This document shows positions 61,843 to 63,682 of a DNA stretch of 63,682 nucleotides, one piece after another. A program made the translations under genes and the position numbers. The notes below the pieces were generated by a model. It saw only the letters and a program-made list of their open reading frames with translations. It did not search any database and was not told the origin of the DNA. Numbering within the stretch: position 1 is the stretch's first letter; each line of letters opens with the position of its first letter. The stretch is from Cryomorphaceae bacterium (GTDB taxonomy: Bacteria > Bacteroidota > Bacteroidia > Flavobacteriales > Schleiferiaceae). The stretch is taken from assembly GCA_017858515.1 (NCBI GenBank), contig JAFMBM010000012.1:1-63682 (forward strand). The letters run 5' to 3'.

Positions 61843-62157
61843 GGGTTCAGGCTGTAGCATTTTAGGTTGAGGCTGTGGGATTTTGAGATGCCTCTGTAAC
61901 ATTTTGTTTTCAGTATGTAGCATTTTGTTTTCAGTATGTAGCATTTTGGGTTGGCGTTGTAGCATTTTGGGTTCAGGCTGTATCATTTCGGGTTCACGTT
62001 GTAGCCTTTTGGGTTCAGTCTGCATCATTTTGAGATCAGGCTGTAGCCTTTTGGGTTGGCGTTGCGGCATTTTGGGTTTAGGCTGCAGCATTTTGGGTTC
62101 GCGCTGTAGCATTAGAGGTTCAGGCCTAAGCATTTTAACTTGAGGTTGTAGCATTTT
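61843..62157. repeat. Tandem array of fifteen 21-bp units
   Basis: Read on the minus strand the unit is AAAATGCTACAG followed by CCTGAACCC, repeated fifteen times without a single indel from 62157 down to 61843. Two neighbouring copies (AAAATGCTACAT then ACTGAAAAC) are identical, a sign of recent duplication or slippage. The A4/T4 tract occurs every 21 bp, which is two turns of B-DNA. The minus-strand frame reads as heptads of the type MLQPEPK, and the plus strand also has open frames. In a 21-bp array open frames arise automatically when a unit lacks a stop, so this is weak evidence for coding. No known repeat class fits. Confidence 0.85.
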
Positions 62158-62367
62158 AGGTTCAGCTTAGCAAGCGTTGGGATGAGACAAGGGCATTTTA
62201 CCTTCACTAAGGAGAGCGAAAGCATTAGTATAGCTCATTTTCCCTTGCCTAAGAGCAGGGTTTGCTTTTCCCAAGTGCATTTTCACTTGACGAATAGAAG
62301 TGTTGGGAGGGTGCAAGCCCATTTTAGCTAGGGAAAGTAGAGCATTGAGTTCTGCACCCACTATTTT
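62152..62367. repeat. Diverged 42-bp units continuing the array in phase
   Basis: CATTTT recurs on the plus strand at 62152, 62194, 62236, 62278 and 62320, and TATTTT at 62362, every interval being exactly 42 bases. This is twice the neighbouring 21-bp unit and in the same phase. The first half of the units shares a loose CATTTT..CTT..CTAAG..AG pattern; the second half is variable. Read on the minus strand the frame is shared with the 21-bp array but broken by a TAA at 62167-62169. It looks like an older, decayed part of the same array. Confidence 0.7.
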
Positions 62368-62604
62368 CTCAAAGCAAAAAGTTCTTTCCACATAAGCTCA
62401 TAGGCCGTATGCTACTGTGGAGAGTAGCATTTCTTGGTAAAGATTTCATTTGGGATAACTAGGTTTTTGAATCGCTTTGATTGGACTTAAATACGCTTAT
62501 TGAAGAGGAGGGATGCCTTTTCCTATTCTCCTATTCCCATCGTATCTGCTAAAGAACAAAGGGAAGAAGAGGTAGGTAGAAAAACCGAAAAGGCTTCAGG
62601 CTTA
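62368..62604. other. Intergenic region between the repeat array and the HAD gene terminator
   Basis: About 240 bases of mixed sequence with no gene, no TAnnTTTG box I trust and no further repeat unit. A minus-strand frame that starts with GTG at 62391 runs into the array and is discussed with it. Confidence 0.45.
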
Positions 62605-62634
62605 AAATAAAAAAGGGACAACTTTCGTCATCCC
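62605..62634 (-). terminator. Rho-independent terminator of the HAD-family gene
   Basis: On the minus strand GGGATGAC-GAAA-GTTGTCCC forms an 8-base-pair stem with two G-U pairs and a GNRA loop, followed by six T and more T-rich sequence. It lies 34 bases after the stop codon of the HAD gene. Confidence 0.85.
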
Positions 62635-62667
62635 GTTAAGAACTTACCCTTTTTAAAAAGTGTATAG

Positions 62668-63681
62668 CTATTTACTGGGGTAGATTTCTTTCCAGTCTTG
62701 GGCCATATCTATCAACAGCCAATTCTTTTCAATCGCTTCATCGAGTCCTTTGTCGAGTCTTCCAATAGAAGACTTACGGTCATAGGCATATTCTCTTACT
62801 GAATCGGTATGATGCACAAATACGGCCATCCTTTTGCCTTCGCCGGATGTGGCATACTGCAACATGGCTAAATCGCCATCTGAATTTCCAAAAGCCATAA
62901 TAGGGCGCTTGCCAATATGCTGATGTATGCCTATTGGTTTGCCTTCTTTATCGTCTATAAAGTTTAGATCGGCTTGCTTAACTATCATGCCTTTTCCATC
63001 TCGCAATTCGAAAGTGGCCTTAATAGAGCTGCCAATGACCTGCTCAGAAGGAATGCCGTACACTTCTTCAACCCAAGGACGCATAAAATCTATACCTCCG
63101 CCCGATACGATAAAGGTTTTAAAGCCATTTGCTCTGAGATATTCTAGAACTTCTACCATCGGTTGATATACCATTTCATTGTATTTCAGTCCCGTTTGAG
63201 GATGTTTGGCAGTATCAATCCAGTTGCGCACTTTGTCTGCAAAGTCTTCTGCTGTTAGGCCAGCATGGTTGCGTATCACCAACTCAAGGAGGCCATGCTC
63301 TCCGAACGACATAAGGGTAGGTAGATCTCCCTCTGCTGCCGCTTTCATTACGGGTAGATCCATCCATTCAGGATGAGAGGGAGCTTGCTCTTTGGCACAA
63401 TCAAGTGCAAATTGAAGTTGAAAGTAAAAGGGCTTTTCAGCCCAAAGACAGCCATCGTTGTCGAAGACTGCGATGCGATCGCCTTCAGGAACGAAATCTG
63501 GACTTCCTTCCGTGCTCACGGCACTTACAAATTGAATAATAGACTCTTTGTTTGGATTATCATTCCAAGAAGCAAGGTATACAACTTCTTCTACAGCTTC
63601 AGCCTCTGCAATAGCAGCGTTCTGTGGACTTTGGTTGCAGGCCACAAAAAGGGCTGCGAATGCGATAAAGGATTTTTTCAT
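62668..63681 (-). CDS. HAD-superfamily phosphatase-like lipoprotein
   Basis: The 337-residue protein has a lipoprotein signal peptide (LFVACNQ, Cys15), so it is anchored in the envelope. HAD motif I is AVFDNDGCLWAEKP (nucleophile and acid Asp), motif II is TFIVSGGGIDFMRP, motif III includes the Lys in GKRPIMAFGNSDGDLAM and motif IV its GNSDGD acidic pair. The insertion between motifs I and II is helical and about 120 residues long. Substrate is unknown; phosphoserine phosphatase-like enzymes are the nearest in layout. The ATG is one base from the window edge, so its promoter is not visible. Confidence 0.88.
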   Translation of the reverse strand: MKKSFIAFAALFVACNQSPQNAAIAEAEAVEEVVYLASWNDNPNKESIIQFVSAVSTEGSPDFVPEGDRIAVFDNDGCLWAEKPFYFQLQFALDCAKEQAPSHPEWMDLPVMKAAAEGDLPTLMSFGEHGLLELVIRNHAGLTAEDFADKVRNWIDTAKHPQTGLKYNEMVYQPMVEVLEYLRANGFKTFIVSGGGIDFMRPWVEEVYGIPSEQVIGSSIKATFELRDGKGMIVKQADLNFIDDKEGKPIGIHQHIGKRPIMAFGNSDGDLAMLQYATSGEGKRMAVFVHHTDSVREYAYDRKSSIGRLDKGLDEAIEKNWLLIDMAQDWKEIYPSK

Positions 63682-63682
63682 A

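Noticed and set aside
61883..62143. 86-codon plus-strand frame across the 21-bp array (Cys-Ser-Ile-Leu-Gly heptads)
   Set aside because: It is the complement of the same repeat; open frames are expected on both strands when the unit has no stop.
61837..62367. CRISPR array
   Set aside because: Units are contiguous with no spacer between them and too short; no cas genes are present.

Overview
The window reads as chromosomal DNA of a Bacteroidota bacterium, most likely a Flavobacteriales-type marine or aquatic member. The evidence is a type IX secretion (T9SS) component (PorD), one T9SS type A and one type B sorting domain, low G+C, Bacteroidota promoter boxes (TTG at -33, TAnnTTTG at -7), and family choices typical of the phylum: fused SecDF, GSCFA protein, DUF4159, DPP-IV beside a POT transporter, and the bamD-rpoZ-coaBC-porD-recN-fabI cluster. 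Most of the window is ordinary core and envelope gene content. There is no prophage, insertion sequence, CRISPR array or classical defence island that I can see.

Layout. 1-3.2 kb: a tiny basic protein overlapping a cupin gene, then mnmE and a GSCFA gene on the minus strand. 3.2-14.2 kb: a DsbA-like gene, a 1093-residue Asp-box propeller protein, a DUF1508 protein, a 1057-residue T9SS type B surface protein, and a minus-strand trio (DUF4159, AI-2E family permease, THUMP-like methyltransferase). 14.3-24.4 kb: one 10-kb gene for a 3345-residue secreted protein built of alternating FN3 and MAM-like modules, PKD domains and a T9SS type A tail. 24.5-33.4 kb: a plus-strand block, pyrD-hmgL, then bamD-rpoZ-coaBC-porD-recN-fabI-GH53. 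33.4-41.0 kb: M14 peptidase, shikimate kinase, tRNA-Lys and tRNA-Leu, an alpha/beta hydrolase, msrB, an ORF broken by one in-frame TGA, a glycosyltransferase, a YeiH-type exporter and tRNA-His. 41.0-49.9 kb: thioredoxin-like protein, a POT peptide transporter with DPP-IV (peptide scavenging), an FAD-linked oxidase and secDF. 50.3-60.9 kb: a TPR histidine kinase divergent from a CPA2 antiporter-miaE-gcvT group, lipoamide dehydrogenase, a DinB-like protein, an SLC12-like transporter and a Nudix hydrolase. 61.35-62.66 kb: a gene-poor stretch holding an unusual tandem array. 62.7-63.7 kb: a HAD lipoprotein.

The two things most worth a second look are the 61.8-62.4 kb array and the giant gene. The array has fifteen 21-bp units followed in the same phase by five diverged 42-bp units, each starting with a T4 tract, so the T tracts sit about two helical turns apart. 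The giant MAM/FN3 protein shows internal module expansion, and its central modules look different in base usage. Smaller points are several genes whose -7 box lies only 3-4 nt before the start codon (predicted leaderless mRNAs), the TGA-interrupted ORF, and a tRNA-His with two adjacent acceptor-stem U-U mismatches.
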